A stretch of 64,000 nt of DNA from Rhizobium sp. TH135 (GTDB lineage Bacteria > Pseudomonadota > Alphaproteobacteria > Rhizobiales > Rhizobiaceae). A program made the translations under genes and the position numbers. Of the stretch, positions 1 through 8,782 are shown one piece after another. The stretch lies in contig NZ_PKRP01000004.1 in assembly GCF_002855515.1 (NCBI RefSeq), positions 1 to 64,000 on the forward strand, in the 5' to 3' direction. The stretch's first letter is position 1; each line of letters starts with the position of its first letter. The notes under the pieces were generated by a model that saw only the letters and a program-made list of their open reading frames with translations, made no database searches and had not been told where the DNA came from.

Positions 1-1217
1 TGCAGCGTCGGCTCCTCAATGCGCTGCGACGTGACTATCCCGTCGTTGCAATCTGCGAAGATGCGAAAGGTGTTCCGGACGAGATCACTATCGCGGCTGA
101 CATCAACCTGGAGGGCGGGAGGCTCGATTACCCCTTCCTCGTCTTGATGCTCGAAGCCATCTACGGCCCAGGTGGCAGGTTGCCGCTCGATCGGTGGACA
201 AATTCCTATGATGTTCACTACCTCACGATCGACGACGTTGTGCTCGCATTCCGACCTGGCCGCAGTGCCGCCGAGGTCGTTGCGATCCTTGCTTCCCTCA
301 CCGAGCGCAATCGCATTGCTGCGCGCGATGGCGACAGTGACGAGGATGAGAGCGACGGGTCCTCAAGTGGCTCTAAGACGTCGAAACAAAAGCCTGGCAA
401 TGCGAGCCATGACACGTCTGCTTCGGGGCAAGACAGTAGCAGTGGCGGGTGGAAACGCGACAAGCCGTCCGGGGCGGAAGTCATCCAGCCGGAGCCTTTC
501 GGCGAAGACGGGAGCCCGCCGAGCCTCGCGATCGAGACGCTGCCTGGCTACGGGAAAGCCAAGACCTGGGCGCTCGATTTGAAGGCAGATCTCGATGATT
601 ACCGCGCCTCGATCCTTCCATGGTCTGACATGAGCACCAAGCTGCTTCTTTCTGGACCGCCGGGGACCGGCAAGACGACATTCGCCCGGGCGCTCTGCAA
701 TAGCTTGCAGGTGCCGCTGGTGGTTAGCTCGGTGTCGACCTGGTTGCAGGGTGCGCATCTGAGTGACGTCCTCAATCGCATGGCCCGGACCTTTGCCGAG
801 GCGCGGGCCGTGGCACCCGCGATCCTGTTCATCGACGAGATCGATGGCATCGGAAAACGCCAGCCGGCGGAGAGGGAATACGCGGACTATTGGAATGGTG
901 TCGTCAACAAAGCGCTCGAATTGCTGGATGGTGCGGTGAAGGGCGAAGGCCTCATCGTCGTCGGCGCCACCAACAGACCGGAGCAGATCGACGAGGCCCT
1001 GAAACGCTCCGGGCGCCTGGAAACCCACATCGAGATTCCGAGGCCAGACACTGCCACGCTGGCCGAAATCTTCCGGCACCATCTTGGCGAAGATCTGAAG
1101 GTTCTGGCCGCAGAGGGGCAGGTGCCAACCAAGGAAAAACCCGAGATCCCCAAGGCGTCCCCGGATGCCGACGGCAGCCTGAGTCAACAAACAGCGCTGA
1201 ATGGAGGAAGCCAATGA
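1..1217 (+). CDS. AAA+ ATPase, FtsH-like, 5' truncated by window edge
   Basis: The reading frame is open from the first bases of the window, so the N-terminus lies outside; an internal TTG at 144 is not a credible start. The visible order is an N-terminal region of unknown fold, a Ser/Gly/Asp-rich low-complexity linker (about 300-480), then an AAA+ large subdomain with Walker A GPPGTGKTT (about 654-680), Walker B ILFIDEID (about 822-845) and an FtsH-type second region of homology ending in SGRLETHIEIPRPD. No membrane segment is visible. The protein stops just after the large subdomain; the helical lid that normally follows is encoded by the next gene, which overlaps by ATGA. This suggests one functional ATPase-protease built from two polypeptides. 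The AAA assignment is firm; the partner role is inferred. Confidence 0.9.
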   Translation, partial: QRRLLNALRRDYPVVAICEDAKGVPDEITIAADINLEGGRLDYPFLVLMLEAIYGPGGRLPLDRWTNSYDVHYLTIDDVVLAFRPGRSAAEVVAILASLTERNRIAARDGDSDEDESDGSSSGSKTSKQKPGNASHDTSASGQDSSSGGWKRDKPSGAEVIQPEPFGEDGSPPSLAIETLPGYGKAKTWALDLKADLDDYRASILPWSDMSTKLLLSGPPGTGKTTFARALCNSLQVPLVVSSVSTWLQGAHLSDVLNRMARTFAEARAVAPAILFIDEIDGIGKRQPAEREYADYWNGVVNKALELLDGAVKGEGLIVVGATNRPEQIDEALKRSGRLETHIEIPRPDTATLAEIFRHHLGEDLKVLAAEGQVPTKEKPEIPKASPDADGSLSQQTALNGGSQ

Positions 1218-1960
1218 CCGAGCAAGCCATGACCAATACTGGGCCGAGTGAGAGTGACGTTCAATCGGTTCTGAAGCGTCTGGGGACCCGTGCGATGGGG
1301 CTTACCGGGGCTGATGTCGAACGCGTCGTTCGTGAGGCTCGCCAGGTCGCCCGCAGGCAGAAGCGTCCTATCCGCTACAAGGATCTGGAGGACGCCGTCC
1401 GGATGAACAGGCCAGAGCTTCCGCACGATCTTCGCTGGCGCTTCGCTGTCCACGAAGCGGGCCATGCGATCGTCCATCACGTCCTCAAGCTCGGTCCGAT
1501 CCAGGGGATTACGATCGATATGCCCGATGGCGGGTACAGTCTTCTAGCGTTCCAGAGGTCCGGCAGTGACATGCTGAGCTATCGCGAGGACCTGCTGGCG
1601 ATGCTGCTGGCCGGGCGGGCGGCAGAGCAGATTGTCTTCTGCTCCGTCTCCGTCGGCTCGGCGGGATCAGAAGACAGTGATCTCGCGCGTGCGACCAGGC
1701 TTGCGCTGGCCCTTGAGCGCAGTCTCGGGTTTGGGGCAGTGCAGCCGCTCCTCTACCGTGACGACAAGGATGCGACGCCAGTGCTCGACGCGCAGCCGGA
1801 TCTGGCCGCTCGTGTCCATGCGCGGTTGGAGAAGGCACTCGGGCGGGCGGCCGAGATCCTCAATGACAATAGGGCGCGGCTTAATCGGTTGACGGCGGTT
1901 CTGTTCGAACAGCAGGTGCTGGATGGAGAGGCGGCGAGGGAAATCCTCAATGAGGGGTGA
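1214..1960 (+). CDS. M41 (FtsH-type) zinc metallopeptidase with AAA lid
   Basis: A 248-residue protein. ATG 1214 is chosen because it overlaps the upstream stop (ATGA) and has a GGAGG site at 1202-1206; the frame is open further upstream but that part is antiparallel to nothing sensible and lies inside the ATPase gene. Residues about 15-65 carry the helical AAA lid (MGLTGADVERVVREA). The peptidase domain follows with HEAGH at residues 80-84 (two zinc His and catalytic Glu) and the downstream SDLARATRLA segment whose Asp (residue 156) matches the third zinc ligand of FtsH. FtsH proteins carry ATPase and peptidase in one membrane-anchored chain of over 600 residues; here they are separate and no transmembrane helix is seen. 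A soluble ATP-dependent protease subunit is inferred. Confidence 0.88.
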   Translation: MTEQAMTNTGPSESDVQSVLKRLGTRAMGLTGADVERVVREARQVARRQKRPIRYKDLEDAVRMNRPELPHDLRWRFAVHEAGHAIVHHVLKLGPIQGITIDMPDGGYSLLAFQRSGSDMLSYREDLLAMLLAGRAAEQIVFCSVSVGSAGSEDSDLARATRLALALERSLGFGAVQPLLYRDDKDATPVLDAQPDLAARVHARLEKALGRAAEILNDNRARLNRLTAVLFEQQVLDGEAAREILNEG

Positions 1961-2421
1961 GGCAATAGCCGGCGGGAAGCTAGCTCTGCGCCTTCACAGC
2001 GGTCGTTCACGTTATACAGGCGCTATCTAAGGTGAGGACGGAAAGGAAGCTGTCGGCTTTGTATCACACCAATCCGAGAAGCGGAAAACCCGCGCGAGAA
2101 GCAGACATCTCTAGTCGCCAGCAGGTAGGTCCACCCGCACTGCCGTCTGATTAGGCTGCGCGGCGGGATGTCGTATCAACACCAGCTTTTCGTCCACCGT
2201 CAGATCACTGACCCTTCTGCAGGCATTTGCTCAAAAATTTTGCATCGACTCGCTAATTCGTTAGCTGATCGTAAAGATTCGACTCCTAAATTTGATATCC
2301 AGTGACCACGAGGGGACGCGAAAGCTTGCTGAGCGCATAAAAATCAAGCTCCTGCTTAAGAATAAAGCTTAGGCTTCAATGGGGCCCGCACTCATTCGAT
2401 AGGTTTTGGGAAGGGGATACA
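1961..2421. other. intergenic region, no gene seen
   Basis: About 460 bases upstream of the chemoreceptor. No convincing ORF or RNA gene was found. The 3' part is AT-richer than its neighbours and should hold the chemoreceptor promoter. A short palindrome GCTAA-TTCG-TTAGC lies near 2250 and is too small to assign. Confidence 0.5.
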
Positions 2422-4332
2422 ATGACAATCAGGGTAAAACTTCTTGCATGCATATCGCTGTTAACCGCAGCACTAATCGCGATCACCGCGTTCAGCTTCT
2501 ACGCTATGCGTACACAGGCGGAGATCGCCAAGTCTATTGTCCTCGACCGTGTGATGCCCATGGAGCAGCTCAAGCGGATCGGCGACGGCTACGCAGTAGA
2601 TGTGGTCGACACGGCACACAAGGTCCGTTCGCAGGCAATGTCACCAAATGATGGCTTGGCGAATGTCGACAGGGCTCTTGCTTCCATTGAGGCCCATTGG
2701 AATGAGTATATTTCGACGACACTGACGGCCGAAGAGAAACAAATCGCTGACCACTTTGCGGAGGTACGCGCACAAGCAAATGCTGGTGTTGAGGAACTCC
2801 GCCAGCTTCTTGCTTCTGGCGATCTCGGCGCCCTGGCTGAATTCGCTGACGAGAAGCTATATCCGACGATTGACCCGCTCGGCACTGACATATCAAAGCT
2901 GATCGATCTGCAGATCGAGGTTGCAAAGCAGGGCCTCGATGAAGGCAATCAACTGACAACCTTCCTGACGACCATTATGACAACGCTGTCGGCGCTTGGT
3001 GCTGTCGTAGCGGCATTCTCCACTTGGACCGTATTGCGCGGCGTAATACGACCAGTCAACTCCATCTCGGCAGCAATGTCCGATCTCGCCAGCGGTAACC
3101 TTCAGGTCGAAATTTACGGCGAAGGACGCAAAGACGAGATTGGGAAAATGGCCTCGACTGTGGCGATTTTCAGGGACAATGCGCAAGAGCGCGTCCGTCT
3201 CGAAAAGGAAGCGGAAGCGAACCGGTCGCTCAGCGAGCAGGAACGCATCGAACGCGAACGCAGACAGGCTCAGGAAGCGGCGGAAGTCCGTTTTGCAGTC
3301 GAGAGCATCGGTCACGCCCTGAACGAGTTGTCGAGCGGCAAGCTGAACTACCGGATCGAAAGCGTCTTCGCCGAACGACTGGACCAGGTCCGCATCGACT
3401 TCAACGAAGCCGTGGCCAAGCTCGAGGATGCAATGCGCCGGGTCGGTCAGAATGCGCAGGCCATTGCTGCCGGATCCAACCAGATCCGCGCGGCTGCAGA
3501 CGATTTGTCGAAGCGCACGGAACAGCAAGCAGCTTCTGTAGAAGAAACAGCAGCAGCGCTCGAGCAGATCACGACAACTGTCTCGGACTCCAGCCGCCGC
3601 GCCGAGGAAGCTGGAAAGCAGGTTCAGGAAACCCGCCAATCTGCCGAGCGCTCCGGAGAGATCGTGAATCGTGCAGTTCACGCCATGCAGGAGATCGAAT
3701 CTTCCTCGCGCGAAATCTCCAGCATCATTGGCGTCATCGATGAGATCGCCTTCCAGACGAACCTGCTAGCACTCAATGCGGGCGTCGAAGCGGCGCGGGC
3801 CGGGGAGGCTGGCAAAGGTTTTGCTGTCGTCGCGCAAGAAGTGCGGGAACTGGCTCAGCGATCCGCTTCTGCGGCAAAGGAGATCAAGACATTGATCTCG
3901 AAGTCAGGCGAGCAGGTAGAGAACGGCGTCCATCTTGTCACAGAAACAGGCAAGGCACTTGAGCATATCGTCTCGCAGGTCCAGGCGGTCAGCGTCAATG
4001 TTACCGCAATCGTAGAGGGCGCCAAGGAACAGGCGACAGGTCTGAAAGAGATCAATACAGCAGTCAACACGATGGACCAGGGTACGCAGCAAAATGCGGC
4101 GATGGTCGAAGAATCGACCGCCGCCAGCCACTCTCTCGCCAAGGAAGCAGAAGCACTCTTTCAGCTCATTGGTCGCTTCGAGATCGGCAACTCGCAGAAC
4201 AAGTCTGCGCCTTCCGAAGTTACCTCCGCGAACGCCCCCACTGCGTCGCCAGCCCGCAGGCTGATCAACCGGGTTGCCACAGCCGTAAGAGGCAATACCG
4301 CAGTTAAGAACGAGACGTGGGAGGATTTCTAA
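2422..4332 (+). CDS. methyl-accepting chemotaxis protein with CheR tether
   Basis: A 636-residue transmembrane chemoreceptor that would signal to CheA/CheW. The start has a good GGGAAGGGG site. TM1 is about residues 6-29, then a periplasmic helical sensor region, TM2 about 180-203, a HAMP domain about 204-257, a second HAMP-like unit about 290-345 ([11 protein letters not shown]), and a long methylation/signalling coiled coil. The conserved hairpin tip begins at residue 441 ([20 protein letters not shown]). The last residues are ETWEDF, matching the xWxxF pentapeptide that docks CheR/CheB in high-abundance receptors. The ligand cannot be predicted. A GGDEF-EAL gene follows after a strong hairpin. 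Confidence 0.95.
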   Translation: MTIRVKLLACISLLTAALIAITAFSFYAMRTQAEIAKSIVLDRVMPMEQLKRIGDGYAVDVVDTAHKVRSQAMSPNDGLANVDRALASIEAHWNEYISTTLTAEEKQIADHFAEVRAQANAGVEELRQLLASGDLGALAEFADEKLYPTIDPLGTDISKLIDLQIEVAKQGLDEGNQLTTFLTTIMTTLSALGAVVAAFSTWTVLRGVIRPVNSISAAMSDLASGNLQVEIYGEGRKDEIGKMASTVAIFRDNAQERVRLEKEAEANRSLSEQERIERERRQAQEAAEVRFAVESIGHALNELSSGKLNYRIESVFAERLDQVRIDFNEAVAKLEDAMRRVGQNAQAIAAGSNQIRAAADDLSKRTEQQAASVEETAAALEQITTTVSDSSRRAEEAGKQVQETRQSAERSGEIVNRAVHAMQEIESSSREISSIIGVIDEIAFQTNLLALNAGVEAARAGEAGKGFAVVAQEVRELAQRSASAAKEIKTLISKSGEQVENGVHLVTETGKALEHIVSQVQAVSVNVTAIVEGAKEQATGLKEINTAVNTMDQGTQQNAAMVEESTAASHSLAKEAEALFQLIGRFEIGNSQNKSAPSEVTSANAPTASPARRLINRVATAVRGNTAVKNETWEDF

Positions 4333-4357
4333 GCTTCCGAAATCAAGAAGCAGTCTG

Positions 4358-4381
4358 GCGGGCCGATCAAAATCGGTCCGC
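4358..4381 (+). terminator. strong stem-loop between chemoreceptor and GGDEF-EAL gene
   Basis: GCGGGCCGAT at 4358-4367 pairs with ATCGGTCCGC at 4372-4381 (one G-U pair) around a CAAA loop. There is no following T-run, so it may be an incomplete terminator, an mRNA 3'-end protector or an attenuating hairpin rather than a full rho-independent terminator. Confidence 0.45.
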
Positions 4382-4405
4382 TAAGTCATCCATGGAGAGT
4401 GTGCA

Positions 4406-6139
4406 GTGATGGAAGTTGACACCGAACTGATTACAGGGCGAATCCTGGGGCGTGGCCTGAATAGCCTGCGCGTTAGATTCACCATAATGATTGGCGTGTT
4501 TAGCTCCCTGATTGCCGCACTGGTGTTCTACCTCCTGGAATACCAAGATGCTGGGGCTTCTCACTCGTTAACCGCAGTCGGGTATGCCAAGCTCGTGGCC
4601 TCGATTGCTGTTGCCTCTGGTTTCACTTACTACATGACCGGGCGATTGACCCGTCCGATTCAGAACCTGAAGGCGAGCACAGAAGCCATCGCTTCGGGCA
4701 ACTATGAAACGGTTGTGACGGTGGACTGCCGATGCGAAGTCGGAGGCCTGGCTGAGAGCTTCCGAAAAATGGTGGCGCGGCTCAACGACAATGTCTCCAA
4801 AATCAACACGCTGGCTTACGAAGACGGCATAACAGGACTTCCCAATCGCGCAGTCCTTAACGAGCTCCTTGAGAGACCCGAGAAGCTATCCGGGCATATC
4901 CTGTTCATCGACCTCGACCGCTTCAAGCAGGTCAACGATCTCTACGGCCACCAGATAGGAGACAAGCTGCTCCAGATGGCGTCCTCCAGAATGCTGGTCG
5001 ATGGTCTCCAGATTACCACCGAGAATATCAATCTTTGCCTCACCCCTGATACCCTTGATGTCGCATCGCCCGGGTGCCGGCTCCTTTTTCGCTTCGCCGG
5101 GGACGAATTCGTTGTCCTGGTGACGGGTGAAAACAGCCAACAAAAGATCAATCAAATTGCTCAACAACTGATCGATGCTTTGGCAGATCCGTTCCTTATC
5201 GGCCAAAGGCGAATCCAGATTGGTGCGAGCGTGGGTATTGCAGCACTCGGCGAGGGCATATCTTGTGCCGACACGCTGAAACATGCCGACATGGCAATGT
5301 ACGAGGCCAAGAGCCGAGGACGCGGAACGTATGCAGTCTTCGATGACCTGATGCGCGAAAAGGCTGTTGACCGCGCAGAGCTTGAGCGGGATTTCGTCCA
5401 TGCGATAGACAACGACGAGATGGTTGTTCACTACCAGTCTAAAATCGACCTCAAATCTGGTGAAGTCGAAAGCTATGAAGCTCTGGTCAGATGGGCGCAT
5501 CCCACACGGGGACTGCTATATCCGGGCAGCTTTTTAGATGTCGCTGCCGCTGGTGACGGACTGGAGCGGATCGGTCGCAAGGTTATGTCGATTGTTGCGC
5601 AAGATGTGGGTGAACTGAGTAACTCAGGATTGCCGGCACGGGTGGCTGTTAATGTATGCCCAACCCAGTTCGCAGACGAAAACTTCGCCGAGAAGCTCTC
5701 CTCCTATGTTGTGTCTCGTGGCATCAGGCCAAGCGATCTGGAGTTGGAGGTGACAGAGTCGGTTGCAATGCTGGATCTTGACAAGGCGCGTCAGCATCTT
5801 GAGGCGTTAAGGGCCGCAGGGTTCAAAGTGGCGATCGACGATTTCGGAACCGGGTTTTCGAACTTGGCACAGCTCTGCAAGCTACCTTACGATTTCCTGA
5901 AGATCGACCGCTCACTGGTTCAGGACATTGCCACAAGCCGTGATAGCCAGATCATAGTGTCATCCGTTATCGCAATGGCCCATGGTCTTGGACACAAGGT
6001 CGTTGCAGAAGGTGTCGAAAACGCCGATCAGCTCGAAGTATTGAGAACTCTCGGATGTGACATCGCACAAGGGTACTTTTTCGGGATTCCTTCACCGATC
6101 GTTGGTTTCCACGCAAAACAGAGCCGGTTGGGCGCATAA
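4406..6139 (+). CDS. membrane GGDEF-EAL cyclic-di-GMP protein
   Basis: A protein of about 577 residues. GTG 4406 and ATG 4409 are adjacent; a GGAGAG site at 4394-4399 favours the ATG. Two hydrophobic segments near residues 27-47 and 58-74 flank a very short loop, then a HAMP-like region (RPIQNLKASTEAIASGNYE), a GGDEF domain with AGDEF at 231-235 and an EAL domain starting EALVRW at 358. The EAL part keeps the expected catalytic residues (EVTES, IDDFGTG, LKIDRS, AEGVE), so phosphodiesterase activity is likely. The GGDEF part has an unusual insertion of about 20 residues just before AGDEF and no visible RxxD inhibitory site, so cyclase activity is less certain. It lies behind the chemoreceptor, suggesting a motility-related role. 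Confidence 0.93.
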   Translation: MMEVDTELITGRILGRGLNSLRVRFTIMIGVFSSLIAALVFYLLEYQDAGASHSLTAVGYAKLVASIAVASGFTYYMTGRLTRPIQNLKASTEAIASGNYETVVTVDCRCEVGGLAESFRKMVARLNDNVSKINTLAYEDGITGLPNRAVLNELLERPEKLSGHILFIDLDRFKQVNDLYGHQIGDKLLQMASSRMLVDGLQITTENINLCLTPDTLDVASPGCRLLFRFAGDEFVVLVTGENSQQKINQIAQQLIDALADPFLIGQRRIQIGASVGIAALGEGISCADTLKHADMAMYEAKSRGRGTYAVFDDLMREKAVDRAELERDFVHAIDNDEMVVHYQSKIDLKSGEVESYEALVRWAHPTRGLLYPGSFLDVAAAGDGLERIGRKVMSIVAQDVGELSNSGLPARVAVNVCPTQFADENFAEKLSSYVVSRGIRPSDLELEVTESVAMLDLDKARQHLEALRAAGFKVAIDDFGTGFSNLAQLCKLPYDFLKIDRSLVQDIATSRDSQIIVSSVIAMAHGLGHKVVAEGVENADQLEVLRTLGCDIAQGYFFGIPSPIVGFHAKQSRLGA

Positions 6140-6720
6140 GGAGGTGCGGACAAAAACTTGGACCACCAAGGAGGTAGTTCATGTATTCCTATTCAGACAG
6201 ACTTCGAGCAGTGGAGCTCTATATACGGCTGGGCAAGCGCCTCAACGCGACCATTCGCCAGCTGGAATATCCCACAAAGAATGCCCGGAGGGGTTGGTAC
6301 CGCGAGTACCTCGAGAACCTCTATCTGCGTATGCAGCCGGTAGCGCGAGCGCCAAAGTAATCCGAGGCACAGAAACAGGCGGCACTTGAGCACTTTCGCA
6401 CCCATGATCGTTGCATCTCAGCGACGATGAGAGCGCTTGGGTATCCTGGTCGAGGGACTCTAACCGCATGGGTCCGTGAGGCGTTTCCGGAGGCGCGAAC
6501 ACCGATGGTCGGTCGATCATGGCATCCTGGATATCGCGAGGAGGTCCGGCAAGTAGGCGTCTTCGGGCTATGCAATGGAGACGAAACCGCTCAACAGGTG
6601 GCTGACCGACTGGGCGTCTCAAGGCCGACTTTGTACAGCTGGAAAGATCAGCTACTCGGTCATAAGGCTCCTTCATCCATGAAACGCCGCAAAGCCAACT
6701 CCAAAGCACCAGATGCGGAT
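6140..6720 (+). pseudogene. IS3-family remnant, transposase orfA with internal stop
   Basis: Reading from ATG 6181 gives an IS3-type orfA product (ELYIRLGKRLNATIRQLEY, then after a stop ATMRALGYPGRGTLTAWVRE and QQVADRLGVSRPTLYSWK). An in-frame TAA at 6358-6360 interrupts it after 59 codons while the same frame carries on with recognisable transposase sequence to about 6715. The homology then ends abruptly and no orfB follows, so this is a decayed, truncated copy. Its left edge appears to lie directly after the stop codon of the GGDEF-EAL gene. Confidence 0.75.
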
Positions 6721-6850
6721 ATGTTCTCCCTTTCCGTGTTCAGACATGTGTCCTTGTCGTGCTTTCCGGAGATCGGTATGGCTGATCCGACAAGATCGTC
6801 AGGAACCGTGCAGTCATGGCGTTCGACGAGCCTATCGAAAATGCCGCAGC

Positions 6851-7306
6851 CTATGGTGAAGCGTCGCGATCTGTATCTAGGAATTTCCGCAACACTTCGA
6901 GATCGGGAAGCATGCGTGCAACGTGGTCGGGGGGAATGGCGGCTGCAATCCGTTTGAGATCGGGTGCGAGTGCGTCGATCGCATCCTGTCGGAACGTACG
7001 CCCTGCATCCGTGATATGAACCAGTTTTGATCGGCCATCCCCAGGGTTCTTGCGGATCTCGATCAGGCCCGCCTGTTCCAGAACGGCCAGCGAGTGCGTC
7101 ATCGATGTCTTGGGCACCTGAAAGGCCCGCGCTATGGCAAGAGGCGTGCGGCCATCGCCTACGCGGATCAAATGGTTCAATACATAAAATTGCGCTGCAA
7201 CGAAGCCCGGCGGCAACCGGGCTTCTAGCAGGCTGCGTGAAAGTTGCCCGATGATGCCGATTTCGTTGAAGAGCCGGAAGTAGTCGGGCATTGCGCTTTC
7301 AGACAT
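6851..7306 (-). CDS. MarR-family transcriptional regulator
   Basis: A 151-residue winged-helix regulator. The typical order is visible: N-terminal dimer helix, recognition region (LAIARAFQVPKTSMTHSLAVLEQAGLI), wing with the DGRSKLVHIT signature, and C-terminal dimer helices. It is the second gene of an operon with the nitroreductase-like gene, whose 3' end it overlaps by 8 bases. MarR regulators usually bind a palindrome in their own promoter and release it on binding an aromatic or oxidant ligand; the palindrome at 8458-8499 in front of the operon is the obvious candidate site. Autoregulation is inferred. Confidence 0.92.
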   Translation of the reverse strand: MSESAMPDYFRLFNEIGIIGQLSRSLLEARLPPGFVAAQFYVLNHLIRVGDGRTPLAIARAFQVPKTSMTHSLAVLEQAGLIEIRKNPGDGRSKLVHITDAGRTFRQDAIDALAPDLKRIAAAIPPDHVARMLPDLEVLRKFLDTDRDASP

Positions 7307-8447
7307 TCATGATCCTGCTTTCCAACGGCCATCGCGGGCTGTTTCCGACAACCGGACCATAACCGATGCGCGACAGCATTTGAACAGTACCGCCGTCCGG
7401 TGCAAGGCGTTCGTGCACTTGGCTATAGGGCCCTGCCATCTCCGGAAATTCCTGCAAGGCCTGACTGAGGGGCTGGAACCCAAGTCCCAAAGCCGTCGCA
7501 GCCAAGTTGACGCGCACCCAGTCCGCGCCCGTCGCAATCTGCGTTTCGCGGCTGTTGTCGGCGGTGACCAGCCAGACATGTCCCATCGCGGTATCGGCAT
7601 TTGCGTAGACCGCGTCCATGCCGGCCTTGAAGGCGAAGCTCGTTGGGTCGGCCGCCATTTCACGGCTGAACGTGCCTGTCAGGTGCATCGTTTCAAACAT
7701 AGGTCCCGAAAAGTCGATGCCATCGGGGTTGGCATCCACTTCCCGGCGTCCGATACGGAATAGATCGACGCTCTCCTGAAAAGTATGGGGCGTCTCGACC
7801 TCAATGCGAAGCGCTTCGCGCGTCAACGCGCGCCATTTGACCGTTTCCGCCGGGTCGACAGTGCCGCCGAACCGCGTGCCGTTGCTGGCTGCCAAAGCCA
7901 TCTGCATCAGCATGTCGGGTGCCAGAGGGCGGCTCGTGTCGAACGGTTCCTTGTTGGAGCGCCGGGCTGGTACCAGTGCGAACAGGGGATCGCGCGCAAC
8001 CGCTGGATCGGCTGTGAAGGTGATGCGCGCGATGGGGCGTTGGTCGAGGGCCGTGGCGTTGCTGCCCTGCGGAAAAAGCGTCATGGCGGCGCGGTAGCCA
8101 TCTTCTGCTGCGGCCATGCGCAGGACTTCCAGAAAACACCCGAGACCGATCACGATCTGTCGGTTGAAGGGGTCGGTGTGTGGCAACAGGCGGTCAGTGT
8201 CTGCATGCAGCGTGATGACGCCGTCCTCGGACACATCCGCCAGCCATGGCTGGCGATTATGCGGGTTCGGGGCCAGGAGCGCCCACGACAGAGCCCGCAT
8301 CCGCGGGTCCTCATAGCTGCCCGCGCGTTCCCACGGAAGGTAAGCCGTTTGCGGCATGCGTGTTGCCGCGTATCCGAAGGCACCGCCGGCTGCCAGGACA
8401 GCCCCGCCGCCAACAAGGAAAATCATCTTGCGCCGTGTCAGGTTCAT
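7299..8447 (-). CDS. exported nitroreductase-like (Acg-type) flavoprotein
   Basis: A 382-residue protein. ATG 8447 is preferred over ATG 8453 because the AAGGAG site lies only next to the latter but 6 bases before the former. The N-terminus TRRKMIFLVGGGAVLAAGG is a twin-arginine-like signal or anchor, so it probably acts outside the cytoplasm or at the membrane. The body matches the large nitroreductase-like family (NPHNRQPW near residue 60, RRSNKEPF, and a C-terminal ATALGLGFQPLSQALQE segment). Such proteins bind FMN; some are reductases, others flavin sequestering proteins, so the substrate is open. It is co-transcribed with a MarR regulator, which suggests induction by a small aromatic or oxidising compound. 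Confidence 0.85.
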   Translation of the reverse strand: MNLTRRKMIFLVGGGAVLAAGGAFGYAATRMPQTAYLPWERAGSYEDPRMRALSWALLAPNPHNRQPWLADVSEDGVITLHADTDRLLPHTDPFNRQIVIGLGCFLEVLRMAAAEDGYRAAMTLFPQGSNATALDQRPIARITFTADPAVARDPLFALVPARRSNKEPFDTSRPLAPDMLMQMALAASNGTRFGGTVDPAETVKWRALTREALRIEVETPHTFQESVDLFRIGRREVDANPDGIDFSGPMFETMHLTGTFSREMAADPTSFAFKAGMDAVYANADTAMGHVWLVTADNSRETQIATGADWVRVNLAATALGLGFQPLSQALQEFPEMAGPYSQVHERLAPDGGTVQMLSRIGYGPVVGNSPRWPLESRIMNV

Positions 8448-8457
8448 CACCATCTCC

Positions 8458-8504
8458 TTTGGTTCGATGTCGAACTATATAGTGCGGCATCGAACCAAAG
8501 TCAA
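8458..8504 (-). promoter_or_regulatory. nitroreductase-marR promoter with embedded operator
   Basis: On the minus strand TTGACT (8499-8504) and TATATA (8476-8481) are separated by exactly 17 bases, a near-ideal sigma-70 promoter. A perfect 12-base inverted repeat, TTTGGTTCGATG (8458-8469) and CATCGAACCAAA (8488-8499), overlaps the -35/-10 spacer on one side and reaches the Shine-Dalgarno on the other. The inner arm also contains GTTCGA-TG-TCGAAC (8462-8475). This is the expected layout for repression by the co-transcribed MarR protein. Confidence 0.75.
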
Positions 8505-8782
8505 ATGACGGTTGATCTGGGTAGTGCGTCTCGGTGGTAGCTGCCCCCGCCTGCAAGGCTATCGCAAGCGCTGAAACTTGTTCGGTGAAGCAGCACCGAG
8601 GCCATCCGCTGAAGCTGGTCGTCGGTTTTTTGGCCGACAGCGGAAATGATTTCCGCTTCGCGCCTTTACACCAGCCGTACACGGCTTCGTTTGCAGCACC
8701 TCAAAGCGGTCCTTGATCTCGGCCAAGCTCCCCGCATTTGCGCCAGAACGAGACGCTGCTGTTAAATTACGCGCACTTGCGG
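8505..8782. other. intergenic region, no gene seen
   Basis: Between the nitroreductase promoter and the end of the DUF1349 gene. Short overlapping ORFs on both strands have no recognisable family signature and were not called. Confidence 0.4.

Noticed and set aside
890..1213. Upstream extension of the M41 peptidase frame
   Set aside because: The segment is an out-of-frame reading of the ATPase gene; ATG 1214 has a ribosome-binding site and ATGA coupling.
363..1214. Long minus-strand ORF opposite the AAA ATPase
   Set aside because: It lies wholly antisense to a gene with clear Walker motifs and has no family resemblance; such antisense ORFs are usual in high-GC DNA.
2893..3681. 262-codon minus-strand ORF opposite the chemoreceptor
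   Set aside because: Antisense to a fully conserved chemoreceptor; no domain visible.
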